Shown here: one piece after another, positions 1-8,622 of the stretch
How the letters are laid out: each line of letters begins with the position of its first letter
Numbering within the stretch: position 1 is the first letter of the stretch
NCBI RefSeq assembly: GCF_016916835.1
Contig: NZ_JAFFIX010000001.1
Location: 620,001 to 684,000 of the forward strand
From: Actinacidiphila bryophytorum
Lineage (GTDB): Bacteria; Actinomycetota; Actinomycetes; Streptomycetales; Streptomycetaceae
Direction of reading: 5' to 3'
Length of the DNA stretch: 64,000 nucleotides
Translations under genes and position numbers: made by a program
The notes under the pieces: generated by a model
What the model was told of the DNA's origin: nothing
Seen by the model: only the letters and a program-made list of their open reading frames with translations
Databases searched by the model: none

Positions 1-422
1 CGTCGCCCACCGCGTCGCAGCAGAAGCTCGCCAAGACCCGCTTCGTGGCCAACGCCGGGCTCGCCGCGGGAGCCGCATACCAGTGGATCATCAAGCCCTA
101 CCGCAAGGGCTCGTTCAAGAAGGGCGCCAAGGGCCGCACGGTGTCGCTGATCAAGGCGGGCCTGGCCGGCACCTTCGCGTACAACAGGCTCAAGGCCGCG
201 TCCAAGAACGCCAAGGGCGACCCGACGCTGAGCAAGTACATGGCGCCGGTCACCGCGGGCATCGACGCGCTCAAGGACCTGCCCAAGAAACTGCGCAAGG
301 GCGACGGCAGCGCCGTCAACAGCTACGACGACGTCATCAACAAGGTCAAGGAGGCCGGCAAGAACGCCGGCGCCGACGTCAAGGACCAGGTCCCCTCGCT
401 CGACCAGCTCAAGAGCGGCTGA
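1..422 (+). CDS. Hypothetical protein, 5' end outside window
   Basis: The reading frame is already open at base 3, so the gene probably begins before the window. A GTG at 45 would give 125 residues but has no ribosome-binding site. The visible part is rich in Lys, Ala and Gly, strongly basic in its first half (IIKPYRKGSFKKGAKGR), and ends in a more acidic, probably helical tail. I see no membrane span or enzyme motif and do not recognise the family. A strong hairpin follows the stop. Coding is supported by codon bias and an intact frame. Confidence 0.6.
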   Translation, partial: SPTASQQKLAKTRFVANAGLAAGAAYQWIIKPYRKGSFKKGAKGRTVSLIKAGLAGTFAYNRLKAASKNAKGDPTLSKYMAPVTAGIDALKDLPKKLRKGDGSAVNSYDDVINKVKEAGKNAGADVKDQVPSLDQLKSG

Positions 423-436
423 ACTCCCGTACGCAG

Positions 437-479
437 CACGGCGGCCGGCCATCCCGTGACGGGAGGGCCGGCCGCCGTG
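437..479. terminator. Bidirectional hairpin terminator between convergent genes
   Basis: A perfect 14-bp inverted repeat (CACGGCGGCCGGCC at 437-450 and its complement at 466-479) encloses a second short stem. It lies between the convergent genes ending at 422 and 496. There is no T-run, as is usual for Streptomyces hairpins. Confidence 0.75.
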
Positions 480-495
480 GCCGTGGAGATACGGT

Positions 496-1308
496 TCAGC
501 CGCGCTGGATGCCGCTGCTGTCCTGCAGCACACCGCGGCGGCCGTCCTGGGTCTGCGCGATCAGCGCGGCACCGCGCTGGTCGACGGCCAGGTACCAGGT
601 GCCCGGGGTCAGTTCCGCGATCTGCGCACCGGAGTTGTCCTCCGCGAACAGCGGGCGCGGCACCGGCACCGCGAACCAGAACGCGGTGAAGTCCGAGGCG
701 GGCGCCGCCGCCGCGGGCTGCGGCTGCGGCGCCGCGGCCTGCGCACCGTACGGCTGCTGGCCGAAGGCCGGGTCGACGGACTGCGCGCCGCCCGGGTAGC
801 CGTAACCGGCCTGCTGCGGTGCGGCACCGTAGGGGGCCGCACCGCCCACCGCGTACGGCTGCTGCTGGCCGGCCGGCGAAGGGGCGCCCATCAGCGGGGC
901 CTTGAGCGCCGGCAGCCGGCTGGACAGCGGCGCGACGATCGCGATGGCCAGACCGAACAGCAGCGTCAGCCAGTTGCCCGAGCCCTTGTCGAGGCCGTCG
1001 GGGTTGTGGAAGAGCGTCGCCCACACCGCGGACCAGCCGACGTAGATCGACAGCGACACGGCCCACTGCTCCAGCGACAGCCCGAGCACCTGCTTGCCGG
1101 TGAACTGCGGGGAGCGGGCCATGAGTACGGCGCCTGCTGCCACGAGCGCAGCGAGCGTCACCGACGGCAGAGTCGGGAACCAGTCCGAGTGCCACAGGTT
1201 CCGGGACTCGGACCCCACGCTGTAGAACGGCAGGAAAGAGGCGATCAGGAGCAGCACCGCTGCTCCGATCACCGCGCCGTCTCCTCGGGTCAGGGAGCGG
1301 ATGTTCAC
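496..1308 (-). CDS. Membrane protein with Pro/Gly/Gln-rich linker
   Basis: A 270-residue protein with a GTG start preceded by AGGA. The first 135 residues hold about four hydrophobic segments (near 11-31, 50-66, 83-101 and 114-130). A low-complexity linker rich in Gln, Pro, Tyr, Gly and Ala follows at about 140-200. A compact C-terminal part (about 205-270) ends the protein and is probably cytoplasmic. This layout resembles the DUF5336-like membrane proteins of actinobacteria, but I cannot name the family firmly. It is the last gene before a shared hairpin terminator and is likely monocistronic. Confidence 0.75.
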   Translation of the reverse strand: MNIRSLTRGDGAVIGAAVLLLIASFLPFYSVGSESRNLWHSDWFPTLPSVTLAALVAAGAVLMARSPQFTGKQVLGLSLEQWAVSLSIYVGWSAVWATLFHNPDGLDKGSGNWLTLLFGLAIAIVAPLSSRLPALKAPLMGAPSPAGQQQPYAVGGAAPYGAAPQQAGYGYPGGAQSVDPAFGQQPYGAQAAAPQPQPAAAAPASDFTAFWFAVPVPRPLFAEDNSGAQIAELTPGTWYLAVDQRGAALIAQTQDGRRGVLQDSSGIQRG

Positions 1309-1446
1309 GTCAGGTCCTGTCCTTTGTCAGTTCTGTCAGTTCTCTTGGGTCACTCGGGGCGGTGCCCCATGGTACGAGGATGATCTTGGCCGGGTGGCCG
1401 GGTATGGGCATTGGTGCACGATCCATACCGGACTGCTACAGCCCCG

Positions 1447-2379
1447 TCACCTCTTCCCTTCCAGGAAGGCGGTGATTCCGTCGGCGATACCCCGCGCAGC
1501 CTGCTGCCGCCAGGCGGCGTTCGTCAACGCGGCGGCGTCGTGCGCGTTGCGCATGTTGCCGCACTCGATGAAGACCTTCGGCACCCTGGTCAGGTTGAGC
1601 CCGCCGAGGTCGTCGCGGATCGTCAGACCCTTCCCGCCCAGGTAGTTGGCCACCGGCTCGCCGGTGGCGGCGTTGAAGTGCGAGCGCAGGGTCGTCGCGA
1701 GCAGCAGCGAGGGGCCGGCGACGGCGCGGGTGTCCGCCGCGCCCTTGTGCACCGACTTGGGCGCGATCACATGGAAGCCGAACTTGTCCGCGGGCGCGCC
1801 GTCCGCGTGGATCGACAGCGCCGCGTCCGCGTGCGCCTCATTGCCGATCCTGGCCCGCTCGTCCACGCACGGCCCCCACGCCCGGTCGCCGTCGTAGGTC
1901 AGCACGACCTTCGCGCCGCGCGCCTGCAGCAGCGCCCGCACCCGGTGGGACACGTCCAGCGTGTACGTCGCCTCCGGGTAGCCGGCGTCGGTCGCGGTGC
2001 CGGTGGTGTCGCACGCCTTGCGGTTGGTGCCGATGTCGACCAGCTTGTCGATCTCCGCGGTGTGCTTGGCATTGCCCAGGTTGTGCCCCGGGTCGATGAC
2101 GACCGTCCTGCCCGCCAGTTCCTTGGCGCGCGTCGGGGCCGGTACCGGTGACGTGGCGCCGGGCGTACCGCTCGCGTCACCCTGCGCCACCGGCGAGCCG
2201 CCGGCGGCGGGCGTCGCGGACGGCGTACCGGCGGGGCCGAGGCCGGCCGCGGGGCCGGAGTCGGAGCCGCGGTGTGCGTCGTACACGAACCAGCCCGCGA
2301 CCACTGCCGCGGCCACCACCACCGCGGTGACGACCAGCGACCGGCCCCGAGCGCCCCCGTGTGACTCGTTGCTGAACAC
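1447..2379 (-). CDS. N-acetylmuramoyl-L-alanine amidase (Amidase_3)
   Basis: A zinc-dependent amidase that would cleave the MurNAc-L-Ala bond of peptidoglycan outside the membrane. From the GTG at 2379 there is a short cytoplasmic tail and one membrane anchor (residues 14-32), then a Gly/Pro/Ala-rich linker. The Amidase_3 domain follows with zinc-ligand motif IDPGHNLGN, a second histidine in SIHADGA and the catalytic glutamate in FIECGN. An in-frame upstream start at 2442 would add 21 basic residues before the anchor and is less likely. The gene follows the methyltransferase gene on the same strand. Family assignment is secure; the exact start is not. Confidence 0.88.
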   Translation of the reverse strand: MFSNESHGGARGRSLVVTAVVVAAAVVAGWFVYDAHRGSDSGPAAGLGPAGTPSATPAAGGSPVAQGDASGTPGATSPVPAPTRAKELAGRTVVIDPGHNLGNAKHTAEIDKLVDIGTNRKACDTTGTATDAGYPEATYTLDVSHRVRALLQARGAKVVLTYDGDRAWGPCVDERARIGNEAHADAALSIHADGAPADKFGFHVIAPKSVHKGAADTRAVAGPSLLLATTLRSHFNAATGEPVANYLGGKGLTIRDDLGGLNLTRVPKVFIECGNMRNAHDAAALTNAAWRQQAARGIADGITAFLEGKR

Positions 2380-2454
2380 GCCCGCGACTCTATCGGCCCT
2401 TCTCGCCGCCCCGCACGGCCCCCGGTGAACAGGGCCGCGCACCGGACCGGCCTA

Positions 2455-3093
2455 CTACCGTACGGTGCCGCCGGTCACGCAGCGCAACACCCGCAGCGAT
2501 CGCGTCACCGACTCCTCGACGAAACCGCCGGACTTCAGCGCCCGCCGGTAGATGCGGTACGGCGCCTGCCCGCCGTCGGCCGGGTCGGGGAAGACGTCGT
2601 GGATCGCCAGCACCCCGCCCGGCGCGACCCGCGGCGCCCACCCCTCGTAGTCGGCCACCGCGTGCTCGTCGGTGTGCCCGCCGTCGATGAAGACCAGGCT
2701 GAACGGCTGCGTCCACAGCGCCGCCACCTGCGGCGACCGCCCCACGACCGCCACCACGTGCTCTTCAAGACCGGCCGCGTGCAGGGTGCGGCGGAAGTGC
2801 GGCACCGTGTCGATCAGCCCGGTCTCCGGGTCCACGAGCGCCGGGTCGTGATACTCCCACCCGGGCTGCTGCTCCTCGCTCCCGCGGTGGTGGTCCACGG
2901 TCACCACGACCGTCCCCGCCCGCCTGGCCGCATCCGCCAGCAGAATGGTCGACCGCCCGCAGTACGTCCCGACCTCCAGCACCGGCAGCCCGCTGCCCCC
3001 GGCCGCATCCACCGCCGCCCGATGGAGCGCCATGCCCTCATCCACGGGCATGAACCCCTTGGCGGCTTCGAACGCCGCGAACACGTCAGTCAT
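2455..3093 (-). CDS. Class I SAM-dependent methyltransferase
   Basis: A 212-residue protein of the Methyltransf_24 type. Motif I is seen as LEVGTYCGRST (about residues 43-53). An acidic strand-2 end follows (VTVDHHRG), then FIDGGHTDEHAVADYE and GGVLAIHDVF, the usual later Rossmann strands. The substrate cannot be read from sequence; relatives modify sugars, small metabolites or wall precursors. It lies just upstream of the amidase gene on the same strand, with about 75 bases between stop and likely amidase start, so co-transcription is possible. Confidence 0.85.
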   Translation of the reverse strand: MTDVFAAFEAAKGFMPVDEGMALHRAAVDAAGGSGLPVLEVGTYCGRSTILLADAARRAGTVVVTVDHHRGSEEQQPGWEYHDPALVDPETGLIDTVPHFRRTLHAAGLEEHVVAVVGRSPQVAALWTQPFSLVFIDGGHTDEHAVADYEGWAPRVAPGGVLAIHDVFPDPADGGQAPYRIYRRALKSGGFVEESVTRSLRVLRCVTGGTVR

Positions 3094-3246
3094 CCGGGCA
3101 TCCTACGAACCTGCCGGCCCGGCGGGCCGCGCCGGGTCTCGGCCTCCGGCCGTGGGCCGCAGGGACGGGGACGGAGGGACGGGGCCGCAGGTCGTAGGGC
3201 GAAATCCCGATGCCGCGCGGGCGGGCGCAGGAGCAGAGTGGGGGCC

Positions 3247-4710
3247 GTGAGTGACATCCTCGGACAGCGCAGCCCCGCCGGACCCGCCAGGAACCTGACC
3301 CGCCGCCCCAAGCGGGCGGCACCCGCGTGGGCGGTGCTGCTCGCGGTGTGCGCCGGGCAGTTCCTCGTCGTGCTCGACGTGTCGGTGGTCAACGTCGCGC
3401 TGCCGTCGATGCGCACCGCCCTCGGCTTCGGCGAGACCGGCCAGCAGTGGGTCGTCAACGGTTACGCGCTCGCCTTCGCCGGTTTCCTGCTGCTCGGCGG
3501 GCGGGCCGCCGACCTTTTCGGGCGCAAGGCGACCTTCCTGACCGGCCTCGGCCTCTTCACCGCCGCGAGCCTGGCCGGCGGGCTCGCCCAGAGCCCGTGG
3601 ATGCTGATCACCGCCCGGGCGATCCAGGGCCTGGGCTCCGCGGTGCTCGCCCCGACGACGCTGTCCATCCTCACCACCTCCTTCCCCGAAGGCCCCGAGC
3701 GGACCCGGGCCATCGGCACCTGGACCGCGGTCGGCGCGGGCGGCGGCGCGGCGGGCGGCCTGGTCGGCGGGCTGCTCACCGACCTGCTGTCCTGGCGCTG
3801 GGTGCTGCTGGTCAACGTGCCGATCGGCGCCCTGGTCCTGGTCGGCGCGGCCCTGTGGCTCACCGAGAGCCGCGGCGCCGCCGCCCGCCGCCTCGACGTC
3901 CCCGGGGCGCTGCTGGTCACCGGCGGCGTGACAGCACTCGCGTACGGCATCGCCGAGACCGAGTCGCACGGCTGGACCTCGCCGGTCTCGCTCGGCCCGC
4001 TGCTGGGCGGCCTCGCGGTCCTCGCGCTGTTCACGCTGGTGGAGGCGCGCACCGCCCATCCCCTGATCCCCTTGCGGCTGTTCACCATCCGCTCGGTGGC
4101 CTCGGCCAACACCGTTCTCTTCACGGCGGGCGCCGCGACCTTCTCCGTCTGGTACTTCCTGTCGCTCTACATGCAGCAGGTGCTGCACTACAGCCCGATC
4201 CGCGCGGGCCTGTCCTTCCTGCCGCACACGGTCGCGATCATCATCGGCTCCAAGCTCGCCCCGCGGCTCATGGGCCGTATCGACGCCCGGGTGATCGCCG
4301 CGGTGGGCGGGGCCGTCGCGGTCGCCGGGGTGGTGTGGCAGAGCCGGATCACCGCGGACGGCACCTTCCTCGGCGTCATCCTGGGCCCGGGAATCCTGAC
4401 CATGCTGGGCGCGGGCCTGCTGCTCACCCCGGTCGCCGCGATCGCCATGTCCGGTGTCGGGCGCGGCGACCAGGGCCTGGTCTCCGGCCTGCTCAACACC
4501 TCACGCCAGCTGGGCGGCGCCCTGGGCCTGACCGTCCTGGCGACGGCGGCCGCGTCTCGTATCGCCTCGCGCGCGTCGGGCGGTGCGAGCCCCGGGCAGG
4601 CGCTGTCCGACGGCTACGGCCTCGCCTTCCTCATCGGTGCGGCTTTCCTGGCGGTCGGTACGTGCCTGATCGTGCTGCTGCCCAAGCCTGACCCGCGGCC
4701 CGCTCCGTAA
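3247..4710 (+). CDS. MFS drug exporter, DHA2 (EmrB/QacA) family
   Basis: A 487-residue inner-membrane proton antiporter, probably with 14 membrane segments as in DHA2 exporters. Segment 1 carries the family signature VVLDVSVVNVALPSM. Motif A is present as GGRAADLFGRK, and the antiporter motif C region reads GAGGGAAGGLVGG. I chose the GTG at 3247 because it precedes a short basic tail and the first helix. The open frame extends much further upstream, but that part is antisense to the methyltransferase gene. The substrate is unknown, and no dedicated regulator is adjacent. Confidence 0.9.
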   Translation: MSDILGQRSPAGPARNLTRRPKRAAPAWAVLLAVCAGQFLVVLDVSVVNVALPSMRTALGFGETGQQWVVNGYALAFAGFLLLGGRAADLFGRKATFLTGLGLFTAASLAGGLAQSPWMLITARAIQGLGSAVLAPTTLSILTTSFPEGPERTRAIGTWTAVGAGGGAAGGLVGGLLTDLLSWRWVLLVNVPIGALVLVGAALWLTESRGAAARRLDVPGALLVTGGVTALAYGIAETESHGWTSPVSLGPLLGGLAVLALFTLVEARTAHPLIPLRLFTIRSVASANTVLFTAGAATFSVWYFLSLYMQQVLHYSPIRAGLSFLPHTVAIIIGSKLAPRLMGRIDARVIAAVGGAVAVAGVVWQSRITADGTFLGVILGPGILTMLGAGLLLTPVAAIAMSGVGRGDQGLVSGLLNTSRQLGGALGLTVLATAAASRIASRASGGASPGQALSDGYGLAFLIGAAFLAVGTCLIVLLPKPDPRPAP

Positions 4711-4737
4711 CACCCGCTGTCTGAGCAGCCGCCCGGG

Positions 4738-5361
4738 TCAGAGCCAGCCGTTCTGCCGGGCGGTGCGCAGCGCCTCCATGCGGTTGCGGGTGCCGGTCTT
4801 GCCGATCGCCGCCGACAGGTAGTTGCGTACCGTCGACTCCGACAGGAACAGCCGCCCGGCGATGTCCGCGACGGTCGCGCCGTCCGCGGCGGCGTTGAGC
4901 ACGTCCTGCTCGCGCTGGGTCAGCGGGCTCGGCCCCGCGCTGAGCGCCGCCGCGGCAAGGGCCGGGTCGATCACCCGCTCCCCGCCCAGCACCCGCCGGA
5001 TCGCCCCGGCCAGCTCCTCCACCGGGCCGTCCTTGACCAGGAAGCCGGCCGCGCCCGCCTCCATCGCCCGGCGCAGATACCCCGGCCGCCCGAACGTCGT
5101 CAGGATCAGCACCCGGCACTCGGGCAGCCGCTCACGCAGCTCCGCCGCCGCGTCAAGACCGCTGCGCCCGGGCAGTTCGATGTCGAGCAGCGCCACGTCC
5201 GGCCGTACGGCCAGCGCCTCGTCGACGATCCGGTCGCCCGCCGCGACCTGGGCGACGACCTCCATGTCGTCCTCCAGGTCGAGCAGCAGCGCCAGCGCCC
5301 CCCGCATCATGCCCTGGTCCTCGGCGAGCAGGACCCGTACGGGCTTGTCCTCATCCCTCAC
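4738..5361 (-). CDS. NarL/FixJ-family response regulator (DesR-like), orphan
   Basis: A 207-residue two-component regulator. The receiver domain has the acidic pocket LLAEDQ, phosphoacceptor Asp60 in LLDIELPG, and the Lys of FLVKDGP. The LuxR-type HTH (about 145-205) shows LTQREQDVLNAAADG and SESTVRNYLSAAIGKT. This subtype is normally encoded directly behind a DesK-type kinase in ABC-transporter operons. Here it stands alone on the minus strand, while a kinase of the right type, without a regulator, lies at 10855-12159. GTG start; the ribosome site is weak. Confidence 0.9.
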   Translation of the reverse strand: MRDEDKPVRVLLAEDQGMMRGALALLLDLEDDMEVVAQVAAGDRIVDEALAVRPDVALLDIELPGRSGLDAAAELRERLPECRVLILTTFGRPGYLRRAMEAGAAGFLVKDGPVEELAGAIRRVLGGERVIDPALAAAALSAGPSPLTQREQDVLNAAADGATVADIAGRLFLSESTVRNYLSAAIGKTGTRNRMEALRTARQNGWL

Positions 5362-5454
5362 CCGCTCAGCGTAACCAGCCAGGTGGCGCCGCCCCGCCGC
5401 CGCGGCCGTACGGGAACGCGGCTGTACCGGACCACCCCCGCCCGGGGGAAGGCG

Positions 5455-5955
5455 ATGTCACAGGACGGGCGGCTGCCCCGTCCTCCGGACATGAACGCTG
5501 CAAGCCGCCGAGTCCTGCTGCTCCTGCTGGCCGCCGCCGGTGCGTACGTCGGTGTGTGGGCGTACTTCGCCACCGGCTCCTGGTACCGGTCATTCCCCGG
5601 CTTCGGCCTGCACTGGCTGCCGGTGCTCGGGCCGTACAACGAGCACCTGTCCAAGGACGTCGGGGCGCTGTACATGGCGCTGGCCGTGCTCAGCCTGGGC
5701 GCCGCGCGGCGGCCGGACAACGGGCAGGTCGTCGCGCTGACCGTCCTGACGTGGCTGGTCTTCAGCGTGCCGCACTTCGTCTACCACATGCAGCACCTGG
5801 ACATGTACAACGGCCGCGACCAGGTGCTCAACGTGATCTCGCTGGGCGCCTTCGTCCTGGCCGGTGCGGCCCTGCTGCTCCCGGCCCGCGGCGGCCCTGA
5901 CCCGCGCGTGTCCGGGACGGCGGGCCGGGGCGGCGGTGGGAGACTGGGCCGGTGA
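5455..5955 (+). CDS. Small integral membrane protein upstream of ECF sigma gene
   Basis: From the ATG at 5455 (GGGGGAAGG just upstream) the protein has 166 residues and about four hydrophobic segments. The first starts near residue 18 and the last near residue 135. The loop GSWYRSFPGFGLHWLPVLGPYNEHLSKDVG would face outside. No enzyme motif is seen. Its stop overlaps the sigma factor start by 4 bases (GTGA), so the two are translationally coupled and this protein may act with, or be controlled with, the sigma factor. An ATG at 5491 is an alternative start. Confidence 0.75.
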   Translation: MSQDGRLPRPPDMNAASRRVLLLLLAAAGAYVGVWAYFATGSWYRSFPGFGLHWLPVLGPYNEHLSKDVGALYMALAVLSLGAARRPDNGQVVALTVLTWLVFSVPHFVYHMQHLDMYNGRDQVLNVISLGAFVLAGAALLLPARGGPDPRVSGTAGRGGGGRLGR

Positions 5956-6878
5956 GCGACCAGACCGCGTTGGCCGAGGCGTTCACCAGGGCGCGACCGC
6001 GGCTGATCCGTATGGCGTACGGCCTGCTCGGCAGCCACAGCGAGGCCGAGGACGTCGTCGCCGAGTGCTGGCTGCGGCTGGCCGCCGCCGACGCTGCCGA
6101 GCCGGTGCGCGATGTCGAAGGCTGGGCCGTCGTCGCCGTGGCCCGCGGCGCCCTCGACACCCTGCGCTCGGCGCGCGTACGGCGCGAGACGTACGTCGGC
6201 GAGTGGCTGCCGGAACCCCTCGTACCCGGCATAGGCGGCGCGCCCGACCCCGCCGACCAGGTGACGCTCGACGAGTCCATCAGCTTCGCGCTCATGGTGG
6301 TGCTGGAGACGCTGAGCCCGGCCGAGCGCACCGCGTGGGTGCTGCACGACGTGTTCGGCATCGGCTTCACCGAGGTCGGCCAGGTCGTCGGCCGCAGCAG
6401 TGCGGCCGTACGCCAGCTCGCCGCCCGCGCCCGCCGCCACCTCGGCGAGCGCACCCCGCGGATCGACGTGGCCTCCGCCGAGCACGACGCGGTCGTGGAC
6501 GCCTTCAGCCGCGCCACCGCGGAAGGCGACCTCAAGGGGCTCATGGCGATCCTCGACCCGGCCGCCCAGCTCACCAGCGACGGCGGCGGCCAGGTCAGCG
6601 CCGCACGCAGGCCCGTCGTCGGCGCCGACCGGATCGCCCGCTACATGCTTGGCGTCTCCGGCCGGGTGCCGCCCGGCGGCCGGGTCGTCCCGATCGCCGT
6701 CAACGCCGCCACCGGCCTTGCCGTCCTCGACGCGGACGGCGGCTTCACCGCCGTCATCTCGCTGACCACCCGGGGCGCCCGCATCTTCCGGGTGGACATC
6801 GTCCTGGCACCGGAGAAACTCCCGGAGGTGTCACATCCGCCGGGGCTGCGCCGTCCTCACGGTGACCATCCGAGGTGA
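5952..6878 (+). CDS. ECF41-type RNA polymerase sigma factor with SnoaL-like C-terminal domain
   Basis: A 308-residue ECF sigma factor (SigJ/ECF41 type). Sigma region 2 covers about residues 5-75 and region 4 about 110-165 (LSPAERTAWVLHDVFG then the HTH). The linker holds WLPEPL, the ECF41 hallmark. A SnoaL-like extension follows (about 175-295) with a DGGG motif, known in ECF41 as an in-cis modulator in place of an anti-sigma factor. The usual partner of this group is a small redox or epimerase protein, and the next gene is an NmrA-like protein. A matching promoter lies in its 3' end. It overlaps the preceding gene by 4 bases. Confidence 0.93.
   Translation: MSDQTALAEAFTRARPRLIRMAYGLLGSHSEAEDVVAECWLRLAAADAAEPVRDVEGWAVVAVARGALDTLRSARVRRETYVGEWLPEPLVPGIGGAPDPADQVTLDESISFALMVVLETLSPAERTAWVLHDVFGIGFTEVGQVVGRSSAAVRQLAARARRHLGERTPRIDVASAEHDAVVDAFSRATAEGDLKGLMAILDPAAQLTSDGGGQVSAARRPVVGADRIARYMLGVSGRVPPGGRVVPIAVNAATGLAVLDADGGFTAVISLTTRGARIFRVDIVLAPEKLPEVSHPPGLRRPHGDHPR
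6829..6855 (+). promoter_or_regulatory. Predicted ECF41 sigma-dependent promoter
   Basis: TGTCACA at 6829-6835, exactly 16 bases, then CGTC at 6852-6855. This equals the published ECF41 promoter pattern TGTCACA-N16-CGTC. It lies in the 3' end of the sigma gene and would start transcription about 40 bases before the NmrA-like gene at 6905. Confidence 0.7.
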
Positions 6879-6904
6879 CCATCCCAGATGAAGGGGACGA
6901 GGAC

Positions 6905-7642
6905 ATGCGCATCGCAGTCGCAGGAGGCACCGGCTGGACCGGGAAACTGGTCGTGGCGGCGCTCCGGGAGGCCGGGCACCAGCCCCAGGTGATCGCGCGC
7001 TCCACGGGCGTGGACCTCACCACCGGGCGCGGCCTCGACCAGGCCCTCGACGGCGTCGAGCGCGTCATCGACACCAGCAACATCACCAGCCTCAGCCGCG
7101 CGAAGGCCGTGGCCTTCTTCGACACGGCCTCGACGCATCTGCTGCGCGCCGAGCAGGCCGCAGGCGTCACCCACCACGTGGTGCTGTCCATCGTGGGCGT
7201 CGACCGCGTCGACTACGGCTACTACGCGGGCAAGCTCGCGCAGGAGTCCGCGGCCGAGGCGTCCGGCATCCCCTACACCGTGCTGCGGGCCACGCAGTTC
7301 CACGAGTTCGCCGCGCAGATGCTGGAACGGGGCGGCCCGTTCGCCGTCGCCCCCCGGATGCGCTGCCAGCCGGTCGCGGCCCGGGAAGTCGCCCAGGCCC
7401 TGGTCGACCTGGCCCTCGGCGCCCCCCAGGGCATGGCCCCGGAACTGGCAGGACCCGAGGAGCGCGACATGGTCCAGATGGTCCGCCAGCTCCACCGCGC
7501 CCGCGGCGGGCGCCGCCCCGTCCTCCCGCTGAAGATGCCCGGCAAGGCGGGCAGGGCCATGGTCGGCGGGGCGCTGCTGCCGACCGGCCCCGGGCCGCGC
7601 GGCAAGATCACCTACGACGAGTGGGTCGCCGCCAACGCGTGA
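6905..7642 (+). CDS. NmrA-like NAD(P)-binding protein (ECF41 partner)
   Basis: A 245-residue atypical short-chain dehydrogenase with a clear N-terminal nucleotide-binding motif (AGGTGWTGKLV). The region VVLSIVGVDRVDYGYYAGK supplies the YxxxK-like pair. The rest follows the NmrA/epimerase pattern (TVLRATQFHEF). The start at 6905 has a strong AGGGGACGAGG site. ECF41 sigma factors typically control one such gene next door, so this is the expected target and may sense or process a redox metabolite. Its substrate is unknown. Confidence 0.88.
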   Translation: MRIAVAGGTGWTGKLVVAALREAGHQPQVIARSTGVDLTTGRGLDQALDGVERVIDTSNITSLSRAKAVAFFDTASTHLLRAEQAAGVTHHVVLSIVGVDRVDYGYYAGKLAQESAAEASGIPYTVLRATQFHEFAAQMLERGGPFAVAPRMRCQPVAAREVAQALVDLALGAPQGMAPELAGPEERDMVQMVRQLHRARGGRRPVLPLKMPGKAGRAMVGGALLPTGPGPRGKITYDEWVAANA

Positions 7643-7720
7643 CGGCCGAGGCCTCGGGCCTCGGACCTGAGGACCCAGTCCCCGTGCCGTGCCTGCCGCC
7701 TGTGCCTGCGTCGTCCGGCC

Positions 7721-8494
7721 TCAGAAGTCCCACTCCCAGGAGTGGCGGCCCACATGCCCCGAGAACAGCGAGCACGCCCCCGTGTCGTCCGGCCCGTGCG
7801 CCGGGCAGTCCGCCAGCACCGCAACGGACGCGGGGGTGCCGTCGCCCCAGCGCATCCACACCGCCCCTGCGGCGGCCCCTTCGAGGTGGTCGTAGACCAG
7901 GCCGAAGTGGCCGCCGGGGTGGCCGAACTCCAGGAAGCACAGCACCTTGTGGGCGACCAGGTCGGGGGCGGCGCCCCCGCCGAGGGCCAGCACCCGGGTC
8001 GCCAGGTTCAGCCCGAGCCGGTCGTCGGCGGTGCAGTAGTCCGCCCGGTCCGACACCAAGGCCCCCAGGTGCGCCCAGATCAGCTTCCCGGGCGCCCCCT
8101 CCCGGGTCCGCACCCCCCACATGTGCCGGGTGACCGCGTCCACCAGCTGCAGCCCCCGCCCGCCGGTGTCGTCCGGCAGCGGCGCCCGCAGCGCGGGCAT
8201 GCGGTACGGGTCCCCGTCGTGCACCTCGATCCGTACCCCCGCAGAACGGGGCAGCGGGATGCACCGCGTCTCGATCTCCCCGCCCACGGCACGCGAATGC
8301 TGCACGGCGTTCGTCACCAACTCCCCGACGACCAGGGCCGCGTCGTCCGCGAGCGCCGACATCCCCCAGGCGGCGACCGCCTCCCGCACACTGAGCCGCG
8401 CCCGCCCCACCGACGCGGCCGTCCGCGGCCACACCCCCACGACCGCCGCGGGCGCTGCGACCACGGCCGCCGCCGCGGTTCCTGCTGTTGCCAT
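7721..8494 (-). CDS. ATP-binding regulatory protein (RsbW/HATPase_c_2 type)
   Basis: A 257-residue protein. Residues about 20-140 form a histidine-kinase-like ATPase domain of the anti-sigma kind, with an N box (ALVVGELVTNAVQHS) and a G box (DDTGGRGLQLVDAV). The C-terminal 110 residues are an extra domain, rich in Trp, Gly and His, that I do not recognise. It is divergent from an XRE-type regulator and a DUF397 gene, the gene trio seen at abaA/whiJ-like developmental loci in Streptomyces. It probably binds or phosphorylates a regulatory partner; no kinase histidine box is present. Confidence 0.87.
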   Translation of the reverse strand: MATAGTAAAAVVAAPAAVVGVWPRTAASVGRARLSVREAVAAWGMSALADDAALVVGELVTNAVQHSRAVGGEIETRCIPLPRSAGVRIEVHDGDPYRMPALRAPLPDDTGGRGLQLVDAVTRHMWGVRTREGAPGKLIWAHLGALVSDRADYCTADDRLGLNLATRVLALGGGAAPDLVAHKVLCFLEFGHPGGHFGLVYDHLEGAAAGAVWMRWGDGTPASVAVLADCPAHGPDDTGACSLFSGHVGRHSWEWDF

Positions 8495-8622
8495 TGGGCT
8501 TGCCTTTCCCTGTGTTTCACCCCCACGACCTGGGAGGTACCTCTAGGTTGGGACGCGTCTACGGTCAGTGACAGGTGGGGCGCGTATTCGGAACGGGCTG
8601 AATACGCAAGGAGGGCAGTGCG

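Noticed and set aside
3103-4227. A long minus-strand frame (374 residues) opposite the DHA2 exporter
   Set aside because: Composition is Arg/Gly/Gln-rich with no domain, and the plus strand encodes a clear MFS protein. This is a typical high-GC antisense shadow.
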